Shown in pieces: positions 30,762 through 38,975 of a stretch of DNA of 64,000 nucleotides. The position numbers were made by a program, and so were the translations under genes. The stretch is from the NCBI GenBank assembly GCA_900543485.1, contig UQRM01000009.1, forward strand, positions 1 to 64,000. Reading direction: 5' to 3'. How positions within the stretch are numbered: position 1 is the stretch's first letter; each line of letters opens with the position of its first letter. The stretch is from an uncultured Eubacterium sp. (lineage in GTDB: Bacteria; Bacillota; Clostridia; Peptostreptococcales; Anaerovoracaceae). The notes beneath the pieces were generated by a model. That model worked only from the letters and a program-made list of their open reading frames with translations, made no database searches and had not been told where the DNA came from.

Positions 30762-32444
30762 CTAATTTTCTTTTGCTGTTCCCACTTTCCTCGATACCAG
30801 GAACAATACTATACACGCTACCGCGCACACAGCCGTGAGTATATAAAGCCCGGTCCCGATGACATTCACTATCGCATTTACATCAAATTTTTCCAGGATA
30901 CCATCGAAATAGTCTCCCGAACCCCACGAGTCCGCTGTTCCCCAGCCTTCGTACCACGGCATGAACACACAGGCGACCACATTCATGATGGTCATGAGCA
31001 GGAAGAGGAATGACATCCTTTTCGTGTCTCCCACAGCCAGGCCTGTTTTCGGATTGGACGGGAATGCCGTAGGATCCTTCTTCGTGAGCCCGCCATACCT
31101 TTTTCTCCATATAGTATAGAGGATCGGACCTGTCAGGATACCTACCATTCCACCCAGATAATAGTCGGAGCCGTTGATGAAAAACGCGAATATAGCCACA
31201 CATATAGGAACGATGCAGATCAGCGCCAGGAAACCGAACCCTCCCGGTATCCTGAATTTATATTCATCCTGCGGTATTCGCTTTCTCAGTATCATAGCCG
31301 AGATGTATACCATTATATATGATGCGACCAGCAGGCATACATCCAGTACGATAATGAATCCGAACGGCAGCATACAGAGTATCAGATTGACGATACCTAC
31401 AGAAAGCACCGATATGTACGGAACACCGTGCTTCTTATCGCACCTGACCAGTATCGGCGGAGCCAGATGGTCATCGGCCAACGAGAAGAACCCTCTGGAA
31501 CCAGAGGCTATATATGTATTATATATCGAGCACTGTGCCAGTATGGCGACTACTACGAAGAAGACACCCATCGCCGGTCCCCAGAACATCTCGCACACGT
31601 CCGCATATCCTACCATGCCGGCTTCGGTACCCCAATTCTCCCACTGTCCCATGGAACCGAGTCCGGCTACTGTAGGGAAAATGTATACAGCCATGATGAG
31701 AGGTATCGTTATCAGCGTTCCCTTAGGTATGACCTGTGGATTCGCCACTTCCCCCGCTATGGTGGACATGGACTCATATCCCGAATACATCCACATCCCT
31801 ATGGAAATGCCTCCGGCAATGAAGAAGAACCAGTCGCCGATACCATTTGCCTCGTAGGCCGTTATCTGGAATGAAATATCTGTCCCTTCGCCCCAGTTCA
31901 TGAAACCGCACACAGCGACCATCCCGAAAGCGACCATTACCAGTATGGAAAGTATCGTGCTCACTATCCCCACATCTTTCACACCTCTCACGTTGATATA
32001 TGTGAAGACAATTATCATCAACGCCTTGATGGCAAACTCCGCGACACCTCCCAGATCCCACTGAGATGCAGCATATCCGCCTGCCAGTATTACATAAAGT
32101 GTATTGTCGATATATATGGAAATAGTTCTCCACCATCCTGCCTGGAAGCCCCAGAATTCTCCGAGAGCCTCCTGCACCCATTTATAATATCCACCTTCCT
32201 GCGGTCTTACCGACCCCAGCTCTGAAGCCACCAGCCCAAATGGCAGTCCCCATACGAAAGGTAATACACAAAGCATGATTATCGTAAGCCCGGGACCGCA
32301 CTCTGGAATCATTTCCTCTATGCCGTAACACCCTGCAGCCACCAGACAGAAAATCATGAAAACTACTGTCGAGACCTTTATGTCGTGCTTTTTCAAGCCA
32401 TGATCTTGAGTCTCAACAGCTTGTCTACTCCCCTGCTGACTCAT
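30762..32444 (-). CDS. APC-superfamily amino acid permease (copy 3 of 3)
   Basis: This 560-residue polytopic membrane protein is very close to the copy at 15901-17589, with the same CYGIEEMIPECGPGLT and RPQEGGYYKWVQ segments and the same C-terminal AWYEGWGTADSW-like loop (here MPWYEGWGTADSWGSGDYF). An AGGAGG site precedes the ATG. Having such close copies 13 kb apart suggests recent duplication followed by specialisation. The substrate is unknown. It converges on trxB. The 32445-32650 stretch upstream is AT-rich; a TATAAT is present near 32491 but no convincing -35 was found. Confidence 0.88.
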   Translation of the reverse strand: MSQQGSRQAVETQDHGLKKHDIKVSTVVFMIFCLVAAGCYGIEEMIPECGPGLTIIMLCVLPFVWGLPFGLVASELGSVRPQEGGYYKWVQEALGEFWGFQAGWWRTISIYIDNTLYVILAGGYAASQWDLGGVAEFAIKALMIIVFTYINVRGVKDVGIVSTILSILVMVAFGMVAVCGFMNWGEGTDISFQITAYEANGIGDWFFFIAGGISIGMWMYSGYESMSTIAGEVANPQVIPKGTLITIPLIMAVYIFPTVAGLGSMGQWENWGTEAGMVGYADVCEMFWGPAMGVFFVVVAILAQCSIYNTYIASGSRGFFSLADDHLAPPILVRCDKKHGVPYISVLSVGIVNLILCMLPFGFIIVLDVCLLVASYIMVYISAMILRKRIPQDEYKFRIPGGFGFLALICIVPICVAIFAFFINGSDYYLGGMVGILTGPILYTIWRKRYGGLTKKDPTAFPSNPKTGLAVGDTKRMSFLFLLMTIMNVVACVFMPWYEGWGTADSWGSGDYFDGILEKFDVNAIVNVIGTGLYILTAVCAVACIVLFLVSRKVGTAKEN

Positions 32445-32650
32445 TTTTTACCTCCTAGCAATACAATGAACGCGATAATTACGTGAGATATTATATCATC
32501 CAAGCGAAAAGTTTCATTACTTTTAGACTATAAAAAAAAATACAGCAACTCCGTTAATTTTTTTCCTAAAAATTGTTTTTTCCTTAAATATTCGGAAAGT
32601 TTAACCGGTATTTCACGAAATTTCCTGATCAGGATATTTCATTTCGATAT

Positions 32651-32923
32651 TTACCAGAAAAAGAAATATACCACGAGAGCCGCTATTCCCGGGAGACCCA
32701 AAGCTCCTGCCGCAAAAGCCGTGATGAGATTCACAGGCACCGTGATACCGATCGCGCCGCCAAAAAAATTCAATATCACCAGCAATGCTCCGCCCGCTGC
32801 TCCGTTGAGCAGCAGCTTCAGCATGAACCTGGCAGGAATGACAAGCATTTTCCCGAAAAAGAATATCAGCGCTATCCCCGCCGCATACGCCAGAAATATT
32901 CCGGCTTCCATTCCCACGTCCAT
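32651..32923 (-). CDS. bofA: BofA-like pro-sigma-K processing inhibitor family protein
   Basis: In Bacillus, BofA holds the SpoIVFB protease inactive in the forespore outer membrane. This protein of 90 residues has two hydrophobic segments and the family's LKLLLNGAAGGALLVILNFFGG region (part quoted). ATG 32923 is chosen because GGAGG lies five bases upstream and the length then matches the family (about 87). Its place after recR matches the dnaX-yaaK-recR-bofA order of Bacillus. A terminator separates it from recR. Presence suggests, but does not prove, a spore-forming ancestor or host. Confidence 0.82.
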   Translation of the reverse strand: MDVGMEAGIFLAYAAGIALIFFFGKMLVIPARFMLKLLLNGAAGGALLVILNFFGGAIGITVPVNLITAFAAGALGLPGIAALVVYFFFW

Positions 32924-32983
32924 CATATCCTCCATCATCCAGCTGCCTTGCGTCAGCGTCAAAAAACGTCATTCCCCACATGG

Positions 32984-33018
32984 TAAAAAAATAAGAGACG
33001 ACAGTTCTCGTCTCTTAA
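32984..33018 (-). terminator. Rho-independent terminator after recR
   Basis: On the minus strand TAAGAGACGA and TCGTCTCTTA form a perfect 10-bp stem followed by TTTTTTT. It ends the dnaX-ybaB-recR transcript upstream of bofA. Confidence 0.9.
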
Positions 33019-33083
33019 ATATATTCTCAAATCGGGCGTTCTATTACAGCAGCCTTCGGAAAATCCCGGGCGACCGTACCGGC

Positions 33084-33683
33084 TTACAGCTCCCGCCGCC
33101 CTTCCATAGCCTTCAGCAATGTCACTTCATCTGCGTATTCCAGATCTCCTCCCACCGGTATCCCGTGAGCTATCCTTGTGACCTTTATCCCGGAAGGCTT
33201 GATGAGCCTGGCTATATACATAGCGGTAGCTTCTCCTTCAATGTTAGGATTGGTAGCGATAATAAGCTCTTTTACATCTTCGTCCTGAAGACGCATGATA
33301 AGGCTCTTGAGATTGATGTCATCGGGACCTATGCCGTCCATAGGAGATATCGCTCCGTGAAGCACATGGTAATATCCTCTGTACTCCCTTATCTTCTCCA
33401 TGGCCACTACATCCTTTGGGCTTTCCACCACGCAGATGACGCTCTTATCGCGGCTTTCATCAGCACATATGGCACACGGATCCATATCGGTCAGGTTCCC
33501 GCATACCGAACAGTATGTCATTGACCTTTTCGCGTCGCTTATAGCCTCTGCCAGCTCCATGGCCGACTTATCATCCATGGACAGGATATGAAATGCCAGC
33601 CTTTGAGCTGTCTTTCCCCCTATACCGGGCAGCTTGGCCAACTCGTTTATCAGACGGTTCAGCGGTTTCGCATAGTATTTCAT
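33084..33683 (-). CDS. recR: Recombination mediator RecR
   Basis: RecR works with RecO (and RecF) to load RecA at gaps. The 199-residue protein has the helix-hairpin-helix [16 protein letters not shown], a four-cysteine zinc site ([16 protein letters not shown]) and a Toprim domain ([15 protein letters not shown]), all in order. It lies four bases after ybaB and is followed by a strong terminator. Confidence 0.97.
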   Translation of the reverse strand: MKYYAKPLNRLINELAKLPGIGGKTAQRLAFHILSMDDKSAMELAEAISDAKRSMTYCSVCGNLTDMDPCAICADESRDKSVICVVESPKDVVAMEKIREYRGYYHVLHGAISPMDGIGPDDINLKSLIMRLQDEDVKELIIATNPNIEGEATAMYIARLIKPSGIKVTRIAHGIPVGGDLEYADEVTLLKAMEGRREL

Positions 33684-33687
33684 ATTT

Positions 33688-34041
33688 CTACAGTCCCGGT
33701 ATGCCCAGCCCAGCCGTCAGTTTATTCATTTCGTTCTGGGAGATCTCTTCCATCTGTCTCAGCGCCTCGTTTGCCGCTACCATTATCAGATCCTGCAGCA
33801 TCTCTATATCTTCAGGGTCTACGACTTCCGGCTTTATGACGATATCCTTTATCTCTTTCTTTCCTGTTACGGTCACCGTAACAGCGCCTCCTCCCGATGA
33901 AGCCGTCGCTTCCATCTCGTTTATCTCCGCCTGAAGCTCATCCATCTTGCGCTGCATAGCCTGCATCTGCTGCATCTGCTTCTGCATATTCCCCATGCCC
34001 GGCGCTTTCGGTTTTTTCCCTGCTCTCATTCCTTTTCCCAT
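33688..34041 (-). CDS. ybaB: YbaB/EbfC family nucleoid-associated protein
   Basis: Members of this family are small dimeric DNA-binding proteins encoded between dnaX and recR. The 117-residue protein has a Met/Gln-rich coiled-coil N-terminus ([19 protein letters not shown]) and the [17 protein letters not shown] strand region. Length and position fit the family. The N-terminal [14 protein letters not shown] stretch is a basic addition. Confidence 0.94.
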   Translation of the reverse strand: MGKGMRAGKKPKAPGMGNMQKQMQQMQAMQRKMDELQAEINEMEATASSGGGAVTVTVTGKKEIKDIVIKPEVVDPEDIEMLQDLIMVAANEALRQMEEISQNEMNKLTAGLGIPGL

Positions 34042-34093
34042 ATTTCGTTTCCTTTCTTTCAGCGGTCATGCTCAAAGTCCGCCCTTCGTTAGA

Positions 34094-35719
34094 TCATCTT
34101 ATTTCCACATCTATCCCGAGGATATCCCCGGCTTCCCTGGCTATATCCTCCGCCTGTCTGCCATTCTTGGATCCGCTGCCTTCACCTTTCATGACGACCT
34201 TCATTGTCCTGCGCTTTCCCGTATGCTTTTCCATCAGGTCCTCCAGCAATTGTCTGTTGTTCTCGGCGTGGCTTTTCACATGTTCCGACGAAGCCGTTAC
34301 CGTAAACTCATACTGACCGATATCTGTCAACGCCGCTCCGCTGCCTATTATATAGAAGCTCCCCTTGGCAGCCTCCCCATCCTCAAAGACAGCCTTCCAC
34401 AGGGCATCGCAATCGTACCGGGGCTGTTGATCATACCCGGTATTTTCCTGACTGCTGTCCGCGTCCTGTCCCGGTCTGCGCTCCTCGCCTTCCGCGCTTT
34501 CTCCATCACCGTCAGCTGCGTTTCGGTCTTCGCCGCTCGCTTTTCCCGTCGCTGCCGGTCCCATTGACGAATCTGAGACTGTCTGTCCCTTCACCGCAGT
34601 GCGTGCTGCCCGTCCCTCCGCTCCGCGCATACTGTAGACATCGGCAGACATGGTCACTGCAGCCAGTTCCAGCAGGATCCTGGGCTGAGTAGACCATTTC
34701 GCTTCCCTCATGGTTTTAGACAGCTCCAATATCCCTCTGTTTATATCCGCCAGCTCTATGCTCTCACTCTGTTTCCTTATCCTCTCTATATTCTCGACAG
34801 ACATATTTATCACATTCTGAGGGTCCCTGATGAACTTGGCCATCAGTAAATTCCTATAATGATTCACCCAGTCACGAATGAACTGTCTCACATCTTTACC
34901 GTCAGAAAGGACTTCGTCTACGAGCACCAGAGCGTCAGCAGTCTTTCCTTTTCTCACCATATCAGTCAGTTCTATGAAGACTTCCTCACCGGAAGCTCCT
35001 AAAAACTCCAATACGTCTTTAGCGCCCACATGAGTATCGCCGCCGGATATACACTGATCCAATATGCTGAGTCCGTCTCTGACCGATCCATCGGCATTAG
35101 CCGCTATTATCCTCAGCGCGTCTTCAGACACGTCTATCTCACGTTTACTGCAGATCTCGGCCATACCCTTTATCAGCACGGCTTCCGGCACACGTTTGAA
35201 ATCAAGCCTCATGCATCTGGACAGTATAGTGGCTGGCAGTTTCTGAGGCTCCGTCGTCGCCAGGATGAAGACCACATATCCGGGCGGTTCCTCCAACGTC
35301 TTGAGAAGGGCGTTGAATGCCCCCGAGGAAAGCATGTGGACCTCGTCTATGATGTAGACCTTCTTACGGCCCACAGCAGGCGGATATTTGACGCTTTCCC
35401 GCAGCTCCCTTATGTTGTCCACCCCGTTGTTGGAAGCGGCATCTATCTCTATCACATCGATATACGTCCCTTCCTTTATGGAATTGCAGACACTGCAGTG
35501 TCCGCATGGTCTCTGCCCCTCCTCTGCCGTGCAGTTGAGGCCTTTGGCCAGTATCCTGGCCGTAGTAGTCTTCCCCGTACCTCTCGTACCGCAGAACAGG
35601 TAAGCGTGACTGGTGCTGTCTGAATCTATTTGATTTTTAAGTATTTTTACGATATGCTCCTGTCCCAGTATCTCGTCGAAGACTTCGGGACGATAGGCTC
35701 TGTACAATGCTGTGTACAT
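34094..35719 (-). CDS. dnaX: DNA polymerase III subunits gamma/tau
   Basis: DnaX is the ATPase of the clamp loader. The 541-residue product begins MYTALYRAYRPEVFDEI at ATG 35719, preceded by AAAGGA; an ATG nine codons earlier gives a non-family extension. It shows the Walker A GTRGTGKTT, a zinc module (LNC..CGHCSVC), DEVHMLS and the sensor region, then a variable Glu/Asp/Gly-rich linker (about 380-430) and a C-terminal tau-like domain. No slippery frameshift site was recognised. The SRP RNA gene lies 48 bases upstream, as in Bacillus. Confidence 0.96.
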   Translation of the reverse strand: MYTALYRAYRPEVFDEILGQEHIVKILKNQIDSDSTSHAYLFCGTRGTGKTTTARILAKGLNCTAEEGQRPCGHCSVCNSIKEGTYIDVIEIDAASNNGVDNIRELRESVKYPPAVGRKKVYIIDEVHMLSSGAFNALLKTLEEPPGYVVFILATTEPQKLPATILSRCMRLDFKRVPEAVLIKGMAEICSKREIDVSEDALRIIAANADGSVRDGLSILDQCISGGDTHVGAKDVLEFLGASGEEVFIELTDMVRKGKTADALVLVDEVLSDGKDVRQFIRDWVNHYRNLLMAKFIRDPQNVINMSVENIERIRKQSESIELADINRGILELSKTMREAKWSTQPRILLELAAVTMSADVYSMRGAEGRAARTAVKGQTVSDSSMGPAATGKASGEDRNAADGDGESAEGEERRPGQDADSSQENTGYDQQPRYDCDALWKAVFEDGEAAKGSFYIIGSGAALTDIGQYEFTVTASSEHVKSHAENNRQLLEDLMEKHTGKRRTMKVVMKGEGSGSKNGRQAEDIAREAGDILGIDVEIR

Positions 35720-35767
35720 CAGGTATCCTTTCTTTCGACCTTTCATCCGCCCAATCGGGCAAAATAT

Positions 35768-35925
35768 AAATTGCCCTTTGAAAGCTCCGCAGGCGTAGGA
35801 GAAGGCTTATCTGCGGCACATAAGAGCTTCCGCTTATTGCTGCTTCCTTCCGGACCTGACAAGGTTCACGGCGTCCTATTGCGCAGGACCCAAACCATGC
35901 GAGCGGAACCATCAAAAGGCAATTT
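35768..35925 (-). ncRNA. ffs: Signal recognition particle RNA
   Basis: The transcribed strand contains GTCAGGTCCGGAAGGAAGCAGC (partly quoted; 35840-35862), the conserved helix 8 loop and Ffh-binding region. The ends AAATTGCC (near 35925) and GGCAATTT (near 35768) pair to close the molecule. Exact ends are set by that pairing and are approximate. Position upstream of dnaX is conserved with Bacillus scr. Confidence 0.92.
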
Positions 35926-35991
35926 ATCTCTATGATTATATTATGTTTGAGAAGCCACGTCAAGGGGTATGTAGCTCATTCCAGTCTGCGC

Positions 35992-36990
35992 CTACTTCCC
36001 CACCACCTTATATATCTCATCCGCATATGGTGGTTCTATCTCAGTCAGGCAGTCTCCCGAACTGTCCATGACGCCGAAGCTCTCCTCTTCCACCTGGCCT
36101 ATGATAGTACATTTTATCCCAGCCGCGTCCATAGCGGCCAGCATCTCCTCTTTCTTCGCCTTTGGCGTCACTATGACCATAGCGCCGCTGGAAATCAGGC
36201 GAGTAGGATCGATATGGAAAAAATCGCAGATCTTCTCTGTCTCCGGCTCTACAGGTATCTCATCCGACCACACCCGGGCTCCCTTATGAGAGATCTGACA
36301 CATCTCCCAGACAGCCCCCATGACACCGCCTTCTGTTATGTCGTGCATACCGTGAGTCCCTACCTTCCCGGCCACTACACCTTCCGGTACGACACTGACC
36401 ATATCGAGGAATGATTTGGCGCGCGCCAGCTCCTCTTCTGTCAGTACATCCATCAGCTTTTTCTCATGATCGCAGGCGATGATCCCGCTTCCCTCCAAGC
36501 CAATGGATTTGCTTATCATTATGTAGTCGCCAGGCACCATATCGTCGCCGCTCTGGGAATGGCCTGCCAGAGTCTTGCCGATGGCTGTCGACACTATCAC
36601 AGGCTGATTGACAGCGGGCGTGATCTCCGTATGACCTCCGATGACCTCCACTCCCAGACGTCCGGCCGTCTCGGCGGCCTGCCCCATGATATGCTCCACA
36701 TCATCTTCCGTCGTCCCCTCCGGCAGCATCACTGCCAGCATGATGCCCAGAGGCTGAACTCCATTGGAAGCTATATCATTACACGTTATATGTATGGAAA
36801 GCCTGCCGATATCGTTGACGGCTGCTGTAATGGGATCGGTAGACATAACACAGTCATACTTCTCAAAATCCACCACAGCGCAATCCTCACCTATTCCCGG
36901 TCTCACCTTCACATCGTCGCTTCTATAAGTTATCTTATCGAATACCAGCTTCTTCAACAGATCGCTGTCCAGTTTTCCTGTCTTCAGCAT
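35992..36990 (-). CDS. AIR synthase-related protein, HypE-like
   Basis: This 332-residue protein has the PurM/SelD/HypE ATP-binding fold: GIGEDCAVV near the start, STDPITAAVNDIGRLSIHITCND, VIGGHTEITP, and HDITEGGVMGAVWEMC. True HypE carries a C-terminal cysteine that takes the thiocarbamate for the hydrogenase cyanide ligand. This protein ends EIYKVVGK, without that cysteine, so it is probably a HypE-like paralogue and not HypE itself. Its role is unknown. ATG 36990 is chosen for its GAGGG site. It follows ligA by five bases and is presumably co-transcribed. Confidence 0.8.
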   Translation of the reverse strand: MLKTGKLDSDLLKKLVFDKITYRSDDVKVRPGIGEDCAVVDFEKYDCVMSTDPITAAVNDIGRLSIHITCNDIASNGVQPLGIMLAVMLPEGTTEDDVEHIMGQAAETAGRLGVEVIGGHTEITPAVNQPVIVSTAIGKTLAGHSQSGDDMVPGDYIMISKSIGLEGSGIIACDHEKKLMDVLTEEELARAKSFLDMVSVVPEGVVAGKVGTHGMHDITEGGVMGAVWEMCQISHKGARVWSDEIPVEPETEKICDFFHIDPTRLISSGAMVIVTPKAKKEEMLAAMDAAGIKCTIIGQVEEESFGVMDSSGDCLTEIEPPYADEIYKVVGK

Positions 36991-36995
36991 AAATA

Positions 36996-38945
36996 TCAAC
37001 CCTCTATCATTTTCAAAAATTCTTCTTCTGTGATTATCGGTATCCCCAGCTCCTTGGCTTTCCTGTTCTTGGAAGACCCGGAGGATATATCGTTGTTTAT
37101 CAGATAATCGGTCTTACTGCTGACCGCCGAGGAGGTCTTTCCTCCGGCCTTTTCCACAGCGGCTTTCAGTGCGTCCCGGTTATCGAAATGCTCCACCTTA
37201 CCGGTTATGACGAAGGTCAGTCCGGCAAGCTGGTCGCTCCTGCCCTCGTCGCTCTCTTTCACCAGCTCCAGCTTCGGCATCAGATGAGACAGCAGCTTCA
37301 GTTTTTCTCCATCGTGGAAAAATTTCACATAGCCACTGGCCATCACAGCTCCTATCCCGTCTATGGCCGTCAGCTCCTCCTCAGTGAGGCTGCATATCCT
37401 GTCCCAGTCGTCACCGCATTCCCTGGCTATCATCCTGGCATTGGCCACTCCGATATTAGGTATCCCCAATCCGAACAGAAGCCTTGCGGGCGTAGTATGG
37501 CTGGCCTTTTCAGCAGCAGCCGTCAGGTTGTCGAAAGACTTCTCTCCAAACCCCTCCATCGTGACGATACGATCCCGCCATTTGCCCAAATCGAACAGAT
37601 CCGCGAATTCCCGCACCATCCCCTCGTCCACCAGGCGTTCCAGCGTCGCTTCCGACAATCCTTCTATGTTCATTGCATTCCTGCTGACAAAATGTGTGAA
37701 AGCTTTTATCCTCTTGGCCGGACATTCCGGATTTGGACAATGGAGAGTCTCCACACCGTTGTCGTCCTCTATCACCGTATCGCTGCCGCATACGGGACAT
37801 TTGTCCGGCGGCTGAGCCGTGCCGCTCCTGGTCAGATTTTCCGCCACCTGAGGGATTATCATGTTGGCCTTGTATACCCTTATCTCATCCCCTTCTCCCA
37901 GCGCCAGCTCCTTCACGATGCTCAGATTGTGGACCGACGCTCTGCTGACGGTGGTCCCTTCCAGCTCCACCGGTTCGAATATGGCGATGGGATTGATGAG
38001 CCCTGTCCTGGATACGTTCCACAGTATCTCCCTGAGGGTCGTCTCCCTCATCTCGTCCTTCCACTTGAAAGCAATGGAATCCCTGGGGAATTTGGCCGTC
38101 GCGCCCAGGGATCTGCCGTATTCTATATCGTCGAAGGTAAGAACCAAACCATCGGAAGGCAGCGGGAAGGCCCCTATCCTCTCCTGGAAACCGTTCACTG
38201 CCTCTTCCACCGTATCGGCGTTGACCTTCACGTACTCCACCGTTTCAAAGCCCTGCTCTTTCATCCATTGAAACTGCTGGTGTCTGAACTGAGCGTCCTT
38301 TCCTTCCGCCAGAGAAAAGGCGTAGAACTTGACGTGCCTTCCGGCGGTTATCTCGTTGTTGAGCTGTCTCACGGTGCCGCTGCAGAGATTGCGGGGATTC
38401 TTATACCTGGCATCCGCATCGCCTATAGTTTCATTGATCTTCTCAAAATCCCGGTAGCTGATTACTGCTTCACCTCTCACCGTCACCGGGCCCTTCTCGG
38501 GGATCGTAAGAGGTATATTTTCGAATACCCTGGCGTTGTTAGTGATGACCTCTCCTGTGATACCGTCGCCGCGGGTGACAGCCTTGGTCAGCTTGCCGCC
38601 TTCATAGGACATAACGATAGTGAGCCCGTCCAGCTTCCACGAAAGGAGGCCGGCCTTATCGCCCAGCCAGTCCTTCAGCGCCGTCACATCCTTGGTCTTA
38701 TCCAGGGACAGCATCGGCGACGGATGCCGCTCCTTAGGCAGTCCGCTCACCACCTCGTATCCTACCCTGACGGTTGGACTGCCTGACAGGACGATACCCG
38801 TCTCCTTTTCCAGAGCCTGAAGCTGGTCGTAGAGCCTGTCGTACTCCAGATTGGATATTATCTCCTCATCCCGCTGATAATACGCTTCGGCCGCCCTGTT
38901 CAAAAAGGCTACCTTTTCCTCCATCAGCTTTCGCTTATCATCCAT
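36996..38945 (-). CDS. ligA: NAD-dependent DNA ligase LigA
   Basis: LigA seals nicks using NAD+. The 649-residue protein has the N-terminal Ia domain, the adenylation lysine in WKLDGLTI, the VRGEAVISYRDFEKIN region, an OB fold, the four-cysteine zinc finger (CPVCGSD..CPNPEC), helix-hairpin-helix repeats and a C-terminal BRCT domain (GLTFVITGKVEHFDNRDALK). It is slightly shorter than the usual 660-670. The adenylation KLDG motif (usually KxDG with K-I/V/L-D-G) is intact. It lies between pcrA and the AIR synthase gene. Confidence 0.96.
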   Translation of the reverse strand: MDDKRKLMEEKVAFLNRAAEAYYQRDEEIISNLEYDRLYDQLQALEKETGIVLSGSPTVRVGYEVVSGLPKERHPSPMLSLDKTKDVTALKDWLGDKAGLLSWKLDGLTIVMSYEGGKLTKAVTRGDGITGEVITNNARVFENIPLTIPEKGPVTVRGEAVISYRDFEKINETIGDADARYKNPRNLCSGTVRQLNNEITAGRHVKFYAFSLAEGKDAQFRHQQFQWMKEQGFETVEYVKVNADTVEEAVNGFQERIGAFPLPSDGLVLTFDDIEYGRSLGATAKFPRDSIAFKWKDEMRETTLREILWNVSRTGLINPIAIFEPVELEGTTVSRASVHNLSIVKELALGEGDEIRVYKANMIIPQVAENLTRSGTAQPPDKCPVCGSDTVIEDDNGVETLHCPNPECPAKRIKAFTHFVSRNAMNIEGLSEATLERLVDEGMVREFADLFDLGKWRDRIVTMEGFGEKSFDNLTAAAEKASHTTPARLLFGLGIPNIGVANARMIARECGDDWDRICSLTEEELTAIDGIGAVMASGYVKFFHDGEKLKLLSHLMPKLELVKESDEGRSDQLAGLTFVITGKVEHFDNRDALKAAVEKAGGKTSSAVSSKTDYLINNDISSGSSKNRKAKELGIPIITEEEFLKMIEG

Positions 38946-38975
38946 AGCAATACACCTCTCTCCGGCACACTGTCA

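Noticed and set aside
37188..38786. 532-codon open frame on the plus strand opposite ligA
   Set aside because: Complement of a conserved ligase gene, with no start site and a composition unlike a real protein.
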